From an uncultured Clostridia bacterium (lineage in GTDB: Bacteria; Bacillota; Clostridia; Oscillospirales; Ruminococcaceae): a stretch of DNA of 64,000 nt. Of this stretch, positions 1 through 8,687 are shown one piece after another. Made by a program: the position numbers and the translations under genes. The notes beneath the pieces were generated by a model that saw nothing but the letters and a program-made list of their open reading frames with translations, was not told where the DNA came from and did no database searches. The stretch lies in assembly GCA_947627465.1 (NCBI GenBank), contig CANQWD010000008.1, positions 1 through 64,000 on the forward strand, given 5' to 3'. Every line of letters starts with the position of its first letter. The stretch's first letter is position 1.

Positions 1-170
1 AGACTGATTTGCTTGTTCATATTTTTATTATACCATTTTCCCTTTCAATTTGCAAGGCTTTGTGCGGTGTTGCCTTAGTTTAATGAAATCCAATTATGGC
101 GAAAATGTTGAGACTGAATATCAAACCGTGTAAATGGCAATAATACCCATAAGGAAGTGAGGTATTTACC
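1..170. other. Non-coding flank upstream of the IS256 fragment
   Basis: No gene is visible here. The last 60 bases, around the sequence CCGTGTAAATGGCAAT, resemble the left terminal region of IS256-family elements, whose ends often carry a TGTGTAAA-like core. A ribosome site (AAGGAAGTGAGG) precedes the transposase start at 171. The exact IS end cannot be set because no matching right end remains in the window. Confidence 0.35.
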
Positions 171-625
171 ATGAAAAAGACACACGGATTAGACGAAAGA
201 GAAATGGAACTGGCAAGGCTGCTTATGGCTGACTGCCATACGACGGGAGATATTCAGGCTAAACTGAAAAGATTGTTTGCCGGCACGATTGAGCAGATGC
301 TCGAATCCGAGATGGACGAGCACTTAGGTTACGAGAAAAACTCTGTTGAGGGGAATAACAGCGGAAACAGTCGAAACGGTTACGGTAAGAAGACGATCAG
401 CAGCGATTACGGTGAGTGCGAAATAGCAGTGCCGCGCGACAGAAACGGTGAATTTGAGCCAAAAGTCATCGAAAAACGACAGACATGAACCGACGAGATC
501 GAACAGAAAATCATGACAATGTATTCCAAAGGAATGTCTCAGCGGGACATTGAAGATACGCTGAAAGAGATCTACGGAACAGAGATCTCACAAGGACTTA
601 TTTCTCGAATAACCGACAAAATCCT
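171..625 (+). pseudogene. IS256-family transposase, N-terminal fragment with an internal stop
   Basis: The first 105 codons encode the N-terminal part of a Mutator/IS256 transposase, including the family motif MDEHLGYEK and the NSRNGYGKKT stretch that precedes the DDE domain. A TGA at 486-488 interrupts the frame; the same frame continues past it with typical IS256 sequence (TDEIEQKIMTMYSKGMSQRD, then ISRITDKIL), so a CGA-to-TGA change is the simplest explanation. The match stops at about 625, where the ISL3 left inverted repeat begins, and the remaining two thirds, including the catalytic DDE core, are not found on the far side of that element. This is a dead remnant. Confidence 0.85.
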
Positions 626-650
626 GGCTCAACCCCCAAAGTAGTGGAAA
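626..650. repeat. ISL3 left inverted repeat
   Basis: It begins GGCTCAACCCCCAAAGTAGT and pairs with the inverted copy at 1939-1963. It abuts the truncated IS256 reading frame directly. Confidence 0.75.
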
Positions 651-653
651 AGC

Positions 654-1893
654 TTAGAAAGGATAAGCGACTGAGAGTTTCAGCTTACCGGCAACGAGAA
701 AAATTTTAGCAACAAAACCTTTAAAAGTATTAAATCCGCGCACTGCTCTTTTTGCGGATTGGATCATCGAATTTATGCCCTTGCAAATTGCATTTGTGAG
801 CTGATTATTAAAGTAATTCAAAATTTGATCCTTGTGTTGTAATAAAGTTGCTGCCGTATTCTTCATTTCGGGAAGCCTCGAACGGCGCATCCAAGAATAT
901 AATGCGCGGAACATAAGTTCGGCATCATCGGCTTCTTCACAGGCATAAAAATCATCTAAGGAATTAACGAATCTATACGCGCGTCCTGTTTTCGGATATT
1001 GCTTTGAAAGGCTTTGTAATGCGATTTTTTGACCGTCGGTCATACGCTTTTCGGTGATCATAAACAGCTTTCTGCCGCGAAACAATGGCAGCTTTTCGGA
1101 TGTTTCTTTTTGCTCCCTTTTGCGAACATCATCAAGCACTTTTAACATTAGCTGTTTAACGTGGAACTTATCAATGGTGTGTTTGGCGTTTGGAAATCTG
1201 TCCTCAACAGCTGACAAAAACGCTGCCGACATATCGCCGGTAACCGATTTGATCTCTTCACAATTCCCGTTCTTTTGGGTCAGTTTATCGGCAAATTTTC
1301 CTACTGTCGAAGCGTCCTTTCCCGGCTCTAAATCTATCACAGCACGTTTCGCAGCATCTATTATTACCGTCACATAATCGTGCCCTTTCTTGAATGATGT
1401 TTCATCAATTGCAAGGCTTTTTAACATCGTCCAATTTCCGTTCATCGAATGCCTTTTCTACCCAATAATTCAAAATGTTCGTAAGTGATTTTTCATCGCA
1501 GCGAAGTGCCTTAGCGGCTTTTGCAATCGGCATGCTCGCCATGATCAACATTGCATAACCCTCAAACATCAGCGTAAAGCGGCTATCCTTGCGTTCAAAC
1601 GGCGCATTGACTTGCTGAACACCGCAGTTCGGACACAAGACCTTTGGTCTGCGGCAATGTACAAGCGTTGGATAAAACATACAATCTCCATGCCGCCAAA
1701 CGCGCTCGTGTAGCTCGTAGCCGTATCTCTTTGTTTCTCCGCCACATTTCGGGCAGGCGATTTTCGCGCGTTTCCTTATGTCAAGAAAAATATGTATAGC
1801 AGGTTCTTCCAAGTGAAATTCAGTTCCTTTTACATACCATGGTTCGCTCAGGTTTAAACTTTTCTCAACCATATTTGTAAAATCTTCTATCAT
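654..1893 (-). pseudogene. ISL3-family transposase, frameshifted
   Basis: Two overlapping minus-strand frames make up one transposase. The upstream part (start 1893, stop near 1405) carries the ISL3 N-terminal zinc-binding motif (CPKCGGETKRYG ... CPNCG) and the helix-turn-helix region. The downstream part, in another frame, carries the DDE domain beginning LAIDETSFKKGHDYVTV and continuing through SVTGDMSAAF and TIDKFHVKQLM to GFNTFKGFVAKI. The frames meet at a run of five A residues near 1420; removing one A restores VKSLAIDET, which fits the family. A good ribosome site (AAGGAG) precedes the start. Either a real one-base insertion or a homopolymer read error explains the break. I see no canonical slippery heptamer in the right frame, so programmed frameshifting is less likely. 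Confidence 0.85.
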
Positions 1894-1938
1894 TTTTACC
1901 GGCTCCTTCCCTGATATTATATCACACTTTTTTGATAA

Positions 1939-1963
1939 TTTCCATTACTTTGGGGGGAGAGCC
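1939..1963. repeat. ISL3 right inverted repeat
   Basis: Read on the minus strand it begins GGCTCTCCCCCCAAAGTAAT and matches the left end at 626-650 with three differences. It marks the right boundary of the element. Confidence 0.75.
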
Positions 1964-2252
1964 TAAATTTAAGATGAAGTCGTCCCCGGATCAGCAGAAT
2001 CTATATCCCATTCGGTATGAAATTTCTGTAAGCTATAAGCCGCAAGGCAACCATTGGGATTTTTTGTTATTTGTTGTAAAGTTGTTGCGTAAATCTATCG
2101 CATAATTCAACAAAACCGCGTTTTTTGTGTTGTTCAAAGCGTAAATAAAATATATATGGTATTCGCGAGTGGACCTGCAAATATGTACTGGTTAATCTAA
2201 ACACATAGCGTCTGCGTTTTTGTGCAAAGTGCACATTTTTTTTTTATTTTTA
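1964..2252. other. Intergenic region between ISL3 and the pilus promoter
   Basis: No coding sequence is apparent. A short hairpin (TGTGCA, AAG, TGCACA) followed by a long T run lies at 2220-2250 and may act as a weak terminator isolating the pilus operon from upstream transcription. Nothing continues the IS256 reading frame. Confidence 0.4.
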
Positions 2253-2281
2253 TTGACTTTTTGGGTGTTTTATGATATGAT
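2253..2281 (+). promoter_or_regulatory. Sigma-A-type promoter of the pilus operon
   Basis: TTGACT at 2253-2258 and TATGAT at 2276-2281 are separated by 17 bases. The transcript would begin about 50 bases before the first gene at 2341, which has a strong G-rich ribosome site (CGGGGGGA). Confidence 0.7.
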
Positions 2282-2340
2282 ATTAAAAATGAGGCGCACT
2301 TTAATTAAACTTGAGAGCGCTTTAACGGGGGGATATATAG

Positions 2341-2676
2341 ATGGCTTCCAAAGAGGAACGATCCCGAACGAATAAATCTCGGGTCAAAAAATTAAAGAAG
2401 TTGAAGCGCTCCGAACTTTTGGAGGTCATGATCGCGCTGAAGCGCGAAAACGACAGGCTGCGTATGCAAAACGTTCAGATAGCTTCCGCCGCCGCAAAAC
2501 GCGAGGAACAGCTTTTCGCGGTAATACGTGAGTTCTCGGAGCTGACGGGAAACATCGACGCGTTGGAGCTGCTTTTGCCTGAGGACGACGGCACGTTCTC
2601 CGAGGAAAATTTCTCAGAGCCGGACTTCGACGATCTGTTTGAAAAATACGTGGGCGAGGTTATGGAGAATGCCTAA
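2341..2676 (+). CDS. Small coiled-coil protein heading the pilus operon
   Basis: This 111-residue protein is not recognised. The N-terminal 30 residues are very basic (repeated Lys-Lys and Arg), residues about 30-70 have a charged heptad-like pattern suited to a coiled coil, and the C-terminal 40 residues are strongly acidic. There is no signal peptide or membrane segment, so it should be cytoplasmic. It is the first gene after the operon promoter and its stop overlaps the start of the signal peptidase gene by eight bases, which implies translational coupling and a role tied to pilus expression. A DNA-binding or regulatory role is conceivable from the basic N-terminus, but no helix-turn-helix is evident. 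Confidence 0.7.
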   Translation: MASKEERSRTNKSRVKKLKKLKRSELLEVMIALKRENDRLRMQNVQIASAAAKREEQLFAVIREFSELTGNIDALELLLPEDDGTFSEENFSEPDFDDLFEKYVGEVMENA

Positions 2677-3250
2677 AAAAAGCTTGCCGCGCCCCTCACG
2701 GCTTGAGCTTGAAGCGGAATTTCGACGGGCAAAGAAATGGGAAACATTTCGGCGGGTATTGAAAAACACGGTGCTGTCGCTTATAGTCGCGTGCGCGGTC
2801 GGGGTGCTTATCTTTACGTTTGTGTTTCCGACGCACCGTATCACCAGCAGCACAATGGAGCCGACGCTCAGCCGCGACGAGCTTGTGATATGCTGCAATT
2901 GGAAAGAGCCGCAGCGCGGCGACATAATCGCGTTTTACTATAACGATGTGATACTTGTAAAGCGAGTGATAGGCAAGACGGGAGACGTGATCGATATGGA
3001 TGAAAACGGCAATGTTACGGTAAACGGCGAACAGCTCGACGAGCCGTATGTGCGCGTTCCCGCGGTGGGAGAATGCGACATAGAGTTGCCGTTTACCGTG
3101 CCGGAAGCGAGATATTTCGTTATGGGCGACAATCGGGAGATCTCGATCGACAGCCGTTCCACGCTTATCGGCTGCGTGAACGAGGAGAAGATAATCGGCC
3201 GTGTAAAGCTTCGCATTTGGAAGCTTAAGGATTTTGGATTTGTTAATTGA
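2669..3250 (+). CDS. Type I signal peptidase of the pilus locus, Thr at the nucleophile position
   Basis: A 193-residue S26-family signal peptidase: basic cytoplasmic tail, one membrane segment (about residues 33-53), then the catalytic domain outside. The general-base lysine is present (Lys98 in ILVKRVIG) and box E is intact (GDNREISIDSR). At the box B nucleophile the usual Ser-Met is Thr-Met (SSTMEPTL, Thr62), with Ser60 and Ser61 just before. I chose ATG 2669 because a GGAG lies just upstream and it overlaps the preceding stop; a further in-frame ATG at 2639 lies inside the upstream gene. Signal peptidase homologs (SipA/LepA type) in Gram-positive pilus loci help pilus assembly, some with altered catalytic residues, so a specialised role here is plausible. 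Confidence 0.88.
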   Translation: MPKKSLPRPSRLELEAEFRRAKKWETFRRVLKNTVLSLIVACAVGVLIFTFVFPTHRITSSTMEPTLSRDELVICCNWKEPQRGDIIAFYYNDVILVKRVIGKTGDVIDMDENGNVTVNGEQLDEPYVRVPAVGECDIELPFTVPEARYFVMGDNREISIDSRSTLIGCVNEEKIIGRVKLRIWKLKDFGFVN

Positions 3251-3272
3251 TCTAGGGAAAGGAGTAATCGAT

Positions 3273-5879
3273 ATGAAAATGAAAAAAAGGATAGCGGCTA
3301 TATTTACCACGGCGGCGCTTGCGCTCACCACGCTGATTTTGCCCGCGTTTACCGCGAGCGGCGCCGACCCGACCGGCGGCACTATCAAGATCAACAACCC
3401 AAAGGGACACACCTACAAGTTTTACCGCATTATAACGGGCGATTTTGACAGCCAAGGCAAGATCATGTCGCAGTCGGCGGATTTTGACAATGCTGTTTTG
3501 AAAGATCTAACAGAATTAACCGCAGATGATGGGACTTACAAAACGCTGAAAAGCGGCAAACATATAATCGATTCGTCTAACACGACTTGGTCTGCATTTC
3601 TAATGGATAATATCAGGAACCTGTATATTCAGTGCGGCGGCATGACGAATAGCAATACATATAACCAAAACTTTAACCATGCCAGTGAGAATACCGGTTT
3701 GTGGGATAACAGCAGTAGCAGCGGCGGTACAAAAATATCCGCCGAGCGCCTGGTGAATCTTCTCACCAACGACCCTGCGATAACAAACAACTACCTTTAC
3801 AAGGACGGCGCGGCGCTCAACGCGTTGGGCAACGCTTTTTTGACCGGCGTAAATGACACTCCGACCAAAACAGTCACGGCGAGCGGCAACGACACCATTG
3901 TCGCGGAAAATCTCCCCGCAGGCTATTACCTTATTGCTTATGACAACGCGCCTGCATATAATGGAACCGCAAAGCAATATTCATCCGGCGACCTCTTGCT
4001 TGCAAGCACAATGTTCGCGGCGGTGTGTGACGCCAATATCGGCGACGATGCCGTTGAGATCGACGCGAAGAACGATTCCTCCGTGCCTAAAGTGGGTATA
4101 GAGGTTTACAAGAATTTTGTTACAAAAACTACTTTGACTGATGATAATAAAGAAAAGTACGGAATAAACCAATCCAGTGGTGCAAACAGAAACGGAGTAT
4201 ATAGTATAGCTAGCGATCTAACCGCAAATGTAATCAAAGTGAACGAAACAGACACCTCTTGCGGCGCTCTGCTGGACGATGATTTCAAGCAGTATACTTC
4301 ATTGGGTCTTACGCATGATGATCAATATCTGCTTTACAGAGTTTCCGTCACGCTGCGGGACAATTTTGAAAGCTACAATCACTACAACCTCGAGGTCGCG
4401 GTGCAATATCTTTTTGATAATTCTTTGAAAGTGACGCGCGAAAATACCACTCGCTGTGAACTATTTGTAAAGCCGAAAGGCACCGGCACAACGCAATACC
4501 GCCTCCCGCTGTTCGACGGGCGTGCAAATTACAATATTGTTGGAAACAATTCTGCAGCACACGGCGGCGCGGGATATATCCTTAATGCCGGTTCTTCCGG
4601 CGGTCATGGCACTGATATTCAAAAGTGGTTTGAAGAACATGGTATGGATAATCTTTTTAACAATGCTAATCCCAATAGCAATAGTGACCATCCCAACGAG
4701 ATATTCTATTTCGACGATCTGAAGTCGTTTGTGTATAATACAAGCGATGATAATAAAGACAATGTAAACATGAAAATTTTGGGAACGGCGGACACACAAG
4801 TGGAAGCAAATGAAGCATGTCTTAAAAGTGGCGACACCCTCTATCTGTACTATCTCGCGGGAAATACAACAACAACCGCTCCCGCTAAATCCGCTCAGCC
4901 AATATCCGCAGTGACGAGAGTTGCCGCGGCGTATTCCAACAACCCCAACGAGGTTGAACCGGGCGACGCTGCCTACGATGATACCAAACCCGGCGTGGAT
5001 TACACTCAAAAACCCGTAGATCAGATGTATCAAATGGGCATTACCCCGATAAGCGAGTGTAACATCAACAGATACAGTCTTAAGGTAAATGTCAAGAAAG
5101 ATACCGGTGATATTCTCAATAACAGCACAAGTTTGAGGTATGCGCTGTACACAAAAGACAGTGACGGCAAAAAAGCATACGCGTCTTTCCAGCAGATCAA
5201 CAGCACCGCCTCAAATGTTGTTGTGCGGTATTTCGACGCAAATCAAACGACTTCTACAACAACCGGTGGAGGTTCCTTTCCCTATTATGTTAGTAACCCA
5301 AGCAATAGTAACACATTTAACTTTTATTGGCTGCCCGCGGGTACATATTACCTTGAGGAACTTCAAATAGGCACTGTTGACGGTTACAAATTAGCCAAAC
5401 AACCGATCAAGTTGGAAATCGGCAACGAATACAACAAAAATCAGCCGAACTCGTCTTACACGCTGACGACAGACGGTACTTATAAAACATTGGTAAACAA
5501 ACTGACCGTTAATTTTAAGAGCGAAACCACGGATAACCGCATTACGGCAACGATAGTAAGACCCGCGGCTAATTCGGCAGCAGGTAAAGCCGCGGCAGTA
5601 ACGGAAGTTGTGCGCACGCTTGATCTTACGGAGGAGGATAACCCGATTTATGCGACCACGACAAAGCTTGATGGCGATGCTGGTAGTGCTTTGATAGACG
5701 GTCTTATTGAGGTGGATATCATACACAATCCCTCAGGTATCGAGCTTCCCGAAACGGGCGGTATCGGTACGGTGATATTCTTCGTTGTGGGCGGCGCGAT
5801 AGTTCTCGCGGCGGTAGTGCTGATAGTCACAAGAATAAGAATCAAACACGAAAAGCTCTATAGCGATCCACGAAAATAA
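3273..5879 (+). CDS. LPETG-anchored pilin-like surface protein 1
   Basis: An 868-residue secreted protein with a signal peptide (residues 1 to about 31, ending near TASGA), a pilin-type first domain starting GTIKINNPKGHTYKFYRI, a Cna-like loop (LPAGYYLIAYDN), a long central region, and a C-terminal SpaA/CnaB-like domain with an E-box-like strand (AGTYYLEEL). The cell-wall sorting signal is complete: LPETG at 825-829, a hydrophobic stretch and a basic tail. The start at 3273 follows GAAAGGAG at ideal distance; an upstream in-frame ATG at 3234 lacks a site and overlaps the signal peptidase gene. The sortase two genes downstream is the likely enzyme that polymerises or anchors it. Whether it is the shaft or the tip subunit cannot be told from sequence alone. 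Confidence 0.85.
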   Translation: MKMKKRIAAIFTTAALALTTLILPAFTASGADPTGGTIKINNPKGHTYKFYRIITGDFDSQGKIMSQSADFDNAVLKDLTELTADDGTYKTLKSGKHIIDSSNTTWSAFLMDNIRNLYIQCGGMTNSNTYNQNFNHASENTGLWDNSSSSGGTKISAERLVNLLTNDPAITNNYLYKDGAALNALGNAFLTGVNDTPTKTVTASGNDTIVAENLPAGYYLIAYDNAPAYNGTAKQYSSGDLLLASTMFAAVCDANIGDDAVEIDAKNDSSVPKVGIEVYKNFVTKTTLTDDNKEKYGINQSSGANRNGVYSIASDLTANVIKVNETDTSCGALLDDDFKQYTSLGLTHDDQYLLYRVSVTLRDNFESYNHYNLEVAVQYLFDNSLKVTRENTTRCELFVKPKGTGTTQYRLPLFDGRANYNIVGNNSAAHGGAGYILNAGSSGGHGTDIQKWFEEHGMDNLFNNANPNSNSDHPNEIFYFDDLKSFVYNTSDDNKDNVNMKILGTADTQVEANEACLKSGDTLYLYYLAGNTTTTAPAKSAQPISAVTRVAAAYSNNPNEVEPGDAAYDDTKPGVDYTQKPVDQMYQMGITPISECNINRYSLKVNVKKDTGDILNNSTSLRYALYTKDSDGKKAYASFQQINSTASNVVVRYFDANQTTSTTTGGGSFPYYVSNPSNSNTFNFYWLPAGTYYLEELQIGTVDGYKLAKQPIKLEIGNEYNKNQPNSSYTLTTDGTYKTLVNKLTVNFKSETTDNRITATIVRPAANSAAGKAAAVTEVVRTLDLTEEDNPIYATTTKLDGDAGSALIDGLIEVDIIHNPSGIELPETGGIGTVIFFVVGGAIVLAAVVLIVTRIRIKHEKLYSDPRK

Positions 5880-5933
5880 CGTTACAGTTCAATTAAACAT
5901 TATAGTGGAACAGGAACTTATAAAGAACCGATG

Positions 5934-5961
5934 TTGCTTTAATTGTGTGGATTGCTATAAT
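5934..5961 (+). promoter_or_regulatory. Possible internal promoter before pilin 2
   Basis: TTGCTT at 5934-5939 and TATAAT at 5956-5961 are 16 bases apart. The -35 is weak and the -10 perfect. Downstream, CCTTGA (5965-5970) and TCAAGG (5980-5985) can form a hairpin that includes the start of the AAGGAGG ribosome site of the next gene, so initiation there might be modulated. Confidence 0.45.
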
Positions 5962-5997
5962 GAGCCTTGATCAAGACTTTCAAGGAGGCGTGATATT

Positions 5998-8667
5998 ATG
6001 AAAATCAAGAAGATCCTAGTCGGCTTTATGGCGGCGATCACGGCGGCGGCAGTCGTTTCCGCGCCGATCTCGGATAATTTCGCCCGGAGCCTTTCCGGTT
6101 CCGTGGCATACGCGGCAGACAGCGCCGCCCCCGATAGCCGCACCGCCGAGGAAAAGAAATCCACGGGCGTTATCACAATTCGTCACCCGCAGACAGGCTG
6201 TACATATACGGCGTATCAGCTCTTTGACGGAAATGTGACTAATGAACAGCGCAGCGATGTCAGTGATGTCAGCGATACCAACCCCTATGTGCTCAAAATC
6301 AACGGGGTAAAATGGGGCGGGGATATGCGGCTGAATACAACCTATGACAATAGCACCGGCTGGAGTTCAGATATGACCGACGCAACAGGTAAAACATATT
6401 TTTTCACATGGTTAAAAGATCAGAATAAAAAAGTTCTCATAGGTAGTGAAAACAAAAGTATCTTGGACATTATTAAGGAATATATCCCCAATGGGAACAA
6501 TCCTTTTGGTGTTGCTTTGACGAATATTACCGCTAATACTGTAAATTTTCCTCTGGATCTTGCAAAAGCACTCAATCTAACTAATGGAACCGGTGCGAAT
6601 AATAAAATCAAAGACCCGCGCATATACGACGCTTTTGCCGAAGCGGCAACGTATTTCTTGAAAGACGGCGCTGCCGGAACAACGTTTGTTGAGGGCACAA
6701 AAACGTTTGCGGACAAAAGCGAAACCGTTATGCAAGCCGTTGTTAAGCCCGGCTACTATGTTATCAAGTGCCAAAAAACCACTCCCGAAAGCGTCGGCAA
6801 CCCTAAAGAGACGGAAAAGGCTCTTTATTACTCGCTCGTTCTGGTTGGAGCTACCGATTTGGGCACAGCTGAGGACAATACGGCACTAACAGGTGATGCG
6901 ACCGTAAATTCTAAGAGCGGCAATTCCGCCGCTACCGTTAAGGTGAAGTTTTATGACAAGCCGTATTCTGACACGAATGGGCGCATTATTGCCAAATCCG
7001 ATAACACCGACGCAATACTGCCGTCAGGCGGCAATTTCCCTACGACGGACGGCGAATGGAAAACAAACGTCTCCATGCCCGATTTAAGCTACGTTAATTG
7101 CCGTATCGAGATAACTCTGCCCGAGACCTACGAATGCTTTGATCAGTATTATCTCGCCGTGCCCGTGATGTATCAATATGTTGATACATATAACAATAAT
7201 AAAAATAACAGTCTACAAGCAAGCAACCATTTTAAGCGCGTGGGAGACCCCGAGCTTAAGATCATAAAATCTGACGGCAATAGTACGGTGGTTACAAAAT
7301 ACGGCGAAACTACGAATGACAGTGACATTAAGGGTAAAATTGAGGGTAATACTTACACTTATGCCAACACAGGAAATAGTGACGTGCAGAATTTTTATGC
7401 GGACGAGGTGTTTGTGATAAACGATCTGCGCAAGCTTATCAACAAGGATACAATTGGAGAAAACGATCAGCTTGTTATCGAATTCCCCGTAAAGTTCGAC
7501 CTTATGCTGCACAAAACCGCAAACGGTATAACAACTATGGGCGGCTACGATCAAAACGACAATAATGCCGGTGGTTCACGCGACAACGTTGCTTATTTGC
7601 GCGACAACAACTTGCTGCAAAACTACATATCCGCAAGAGCCGTTTACTCAAGCAACCCGAACAAGGGCGTTACGGGATATGACGATACAAATAAAGTTAC
7701 GAAGTTTACATACGACACGAGTAAAGCCCCCAATTCGCTTGAAAACCCCATTGCGGTTTCAATGCGTTCCGCCGCGAATATAGTTACTTACAGACTGCAT
7801 TTGCGCGTGGAGCAGAATGCGGATACAGCGGCAGAAAAAGGTGTCAGCGGTTTGAACTTTGCGATCTATGACAAAACGACCGCTAAATATGCTGTTGTTG
7901 AGAAGATAAACACAAATGTTATTGAAGACAAGGATCTGGAGGGTTTGATATACTTTTCAGGAACCGGCAATAAGAAACAGACAGACGCTTGGCGCATTAC
8001 CGGGTGGGAAACAATCTCCGATTTAAAGGCTGATGGGGCTGTTGACGATAACAAGGTCACAACAAAGAAAGCCGATGCCGCTTTGCAGTTGGCTGATACA
8101 AACGGCAGCCTCGAGATCGTTGGATTAGCGCCCGGAAATTACACCTTTGTCTCGTTGGACGACGCAAAAGGCAAGTTTATGAAGACCGGAGGTAATTATG
8201 TTGATGTAATGCGCCCAACCAATTATGACGAGTTTACCGTGGAGATAGCGGACGAGGTTATGACAAAAGTTGATAGTGCTGAAACCGAAGTTCCGTTCCT
8301 CAATCCTACAAGCGATCTTTCGCTGCCTGCCATTAAGCCCGTCAATTCTCTTTCGGGCAAAGTGTTCTATAAAAACAGCACAACCGCGGATTTAAGTGTA
8401 GTGGATACGACCGGCGGCATAACCGGAGACGCTATCGGCACGAAAGATCCGTCGGGTGATGATTTTAAAACCGCGGTCGAAACTCTATACGCAAACAAAG
8501 ACCAAGCGCTTGTTTCCGTAAAGATAACCTATATAAAGCCGGGCGTTCGTCTGCCTAAGACGGGCGGTATCGGCACGGTAATTTTCTTCGCGGCGGGCGG
8601 CGCGATAGTTCTCGCGGCGACGGTGCTTATCGTAACAAGGATCAGAGTGAGAAAGGAAATGTCTTAA
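5998..8667 (+). CDS. LPKTG-anchored pilin-like surface protein 2
   Basis: An 889-residue paralog of the preceding gene in architecture: signal peptide of about 40 residues ending near AYAAD, a first pilin-type domain beginning GVITIRHPQTGCTYTAYQLF, a loop with KPGYYVIKCQ, and a C-terminal SpaA/CnaB-like domain (GLNFAIYDKTT ... GLAPGNYTFVSL). The sorting signal LPKTG lies at 852-856, and the following membrane segment is nearly identical to that of protein 1, evidence of a duplicated anchor cassette while the rest has diverged. A strong AAGGAGG site precedes the ATG. The two large LPxTG proteins together with one class C sortase make this a two-component pilus locus; which one forms the shaft is open. 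Confidence 0.85.
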   Translation: MKIKKILVGFMAAITAAAVVSAPISDNFARSLSGSVAYAADSAAPDSRTAEEKKSTGVITIRHPQTGCTYTAYQLFDGNVTNEQRSDVSDVSDTNPYVLKINGVKWGGDMRLNTTYDNSTGWSSDMTDATGKTYFFTWLKDQNKKVLIGSENKSILDIIKEYIPNGNNPFGVALTNITANTVNFPLDLAKALNLTNGTGANNKIKDPRIYDAFAEAATYFLKDGAAGTTFVEGTKTFADKSETVMQAVVKPGYYVIKCQKTTPESVGNPKETEKALYYSLVLVGATDLGTAEDNTALTGDATVNSKSGNSAATVKVKFYDKPYSDTNGRIIAKSDNTDAILPSGGNFPTTDGEWKTNVSMPDLSYVNCRIEITLPETYECFDQYYLAVPVMYQYVDTYNNNKNNSLQASNHFKRVGDPELKIIKSDGNSTVVTKYGETTNDSDIKGKIEGNTYTYANTGNSDVQNFYADEVFVINDLRKLINKDTIGENDQLVIEFPVKFDLMLHKTANGITTMGGYDQNDNNAGGSRDNVAYLRDNNLLQNYISARAVYSSNPNKGVTGYDDTNKVTKFTYDTSKAPNSLENPIAVSMRSAANIVTYRLHLRVEQNADTAAEKGVSGLNFAIYDKTTAKYAVVEKINTNVIEDKDLEGLIYFSGTGNKKQTDAWRITGWETISDLKADGAVDDNKVTTKKADAALQLADTNGSLEIVGLAPGNYTFVSLDDAKGKFMKTGGNYVDVMRPTNYDEFTVEIADEVMTKVDSAETEVPFLNPTSDLSLPAIKPVNSLSGKVFYKNSTTADLSVVDTTGGITGDAIGTKDPSGDDFKTAVETLYANKDQALVSVKITYIKPGVRLPKTGGIGTVIFFAAGGAIVLAATVLIVTRIRVRKEMS

Positions 8668-8687
8668 CGGACGTTTCACGGTGAGCT

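Larger units (their letters stand above)
626..1963 (-). mobile_element. ISL3-family insertion sequence, probably inactive
   Basis: The element of about 1338 bases is bounded by imperfect 25-base inverted repeats, GGCTCAACCCCCAAAGTAGT... at the left and GGCTCTCCCCCCAAAGTAAT... read inward from the right; 22 of 25 positions match. It holds one transposase reading frame on the minus strand, broken by a frameshift. ISL3 elements normally generate 8-base target duplications, but the flanks (AAAATCCT on the left, TAAATTTA on the right) do not match, and IS256 sequence is present only on the left. A deletion or rearrangement after insertion is therefore likely. Confidence 0.8.

Noticed and set aside
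1405-1445. Programmed frameshift in the ISL3 transposase
   Set aside because: ISL3 transposases are normally single-frame, and no X-XXY-YYZ heptamer lies in the right frame at the overlap.
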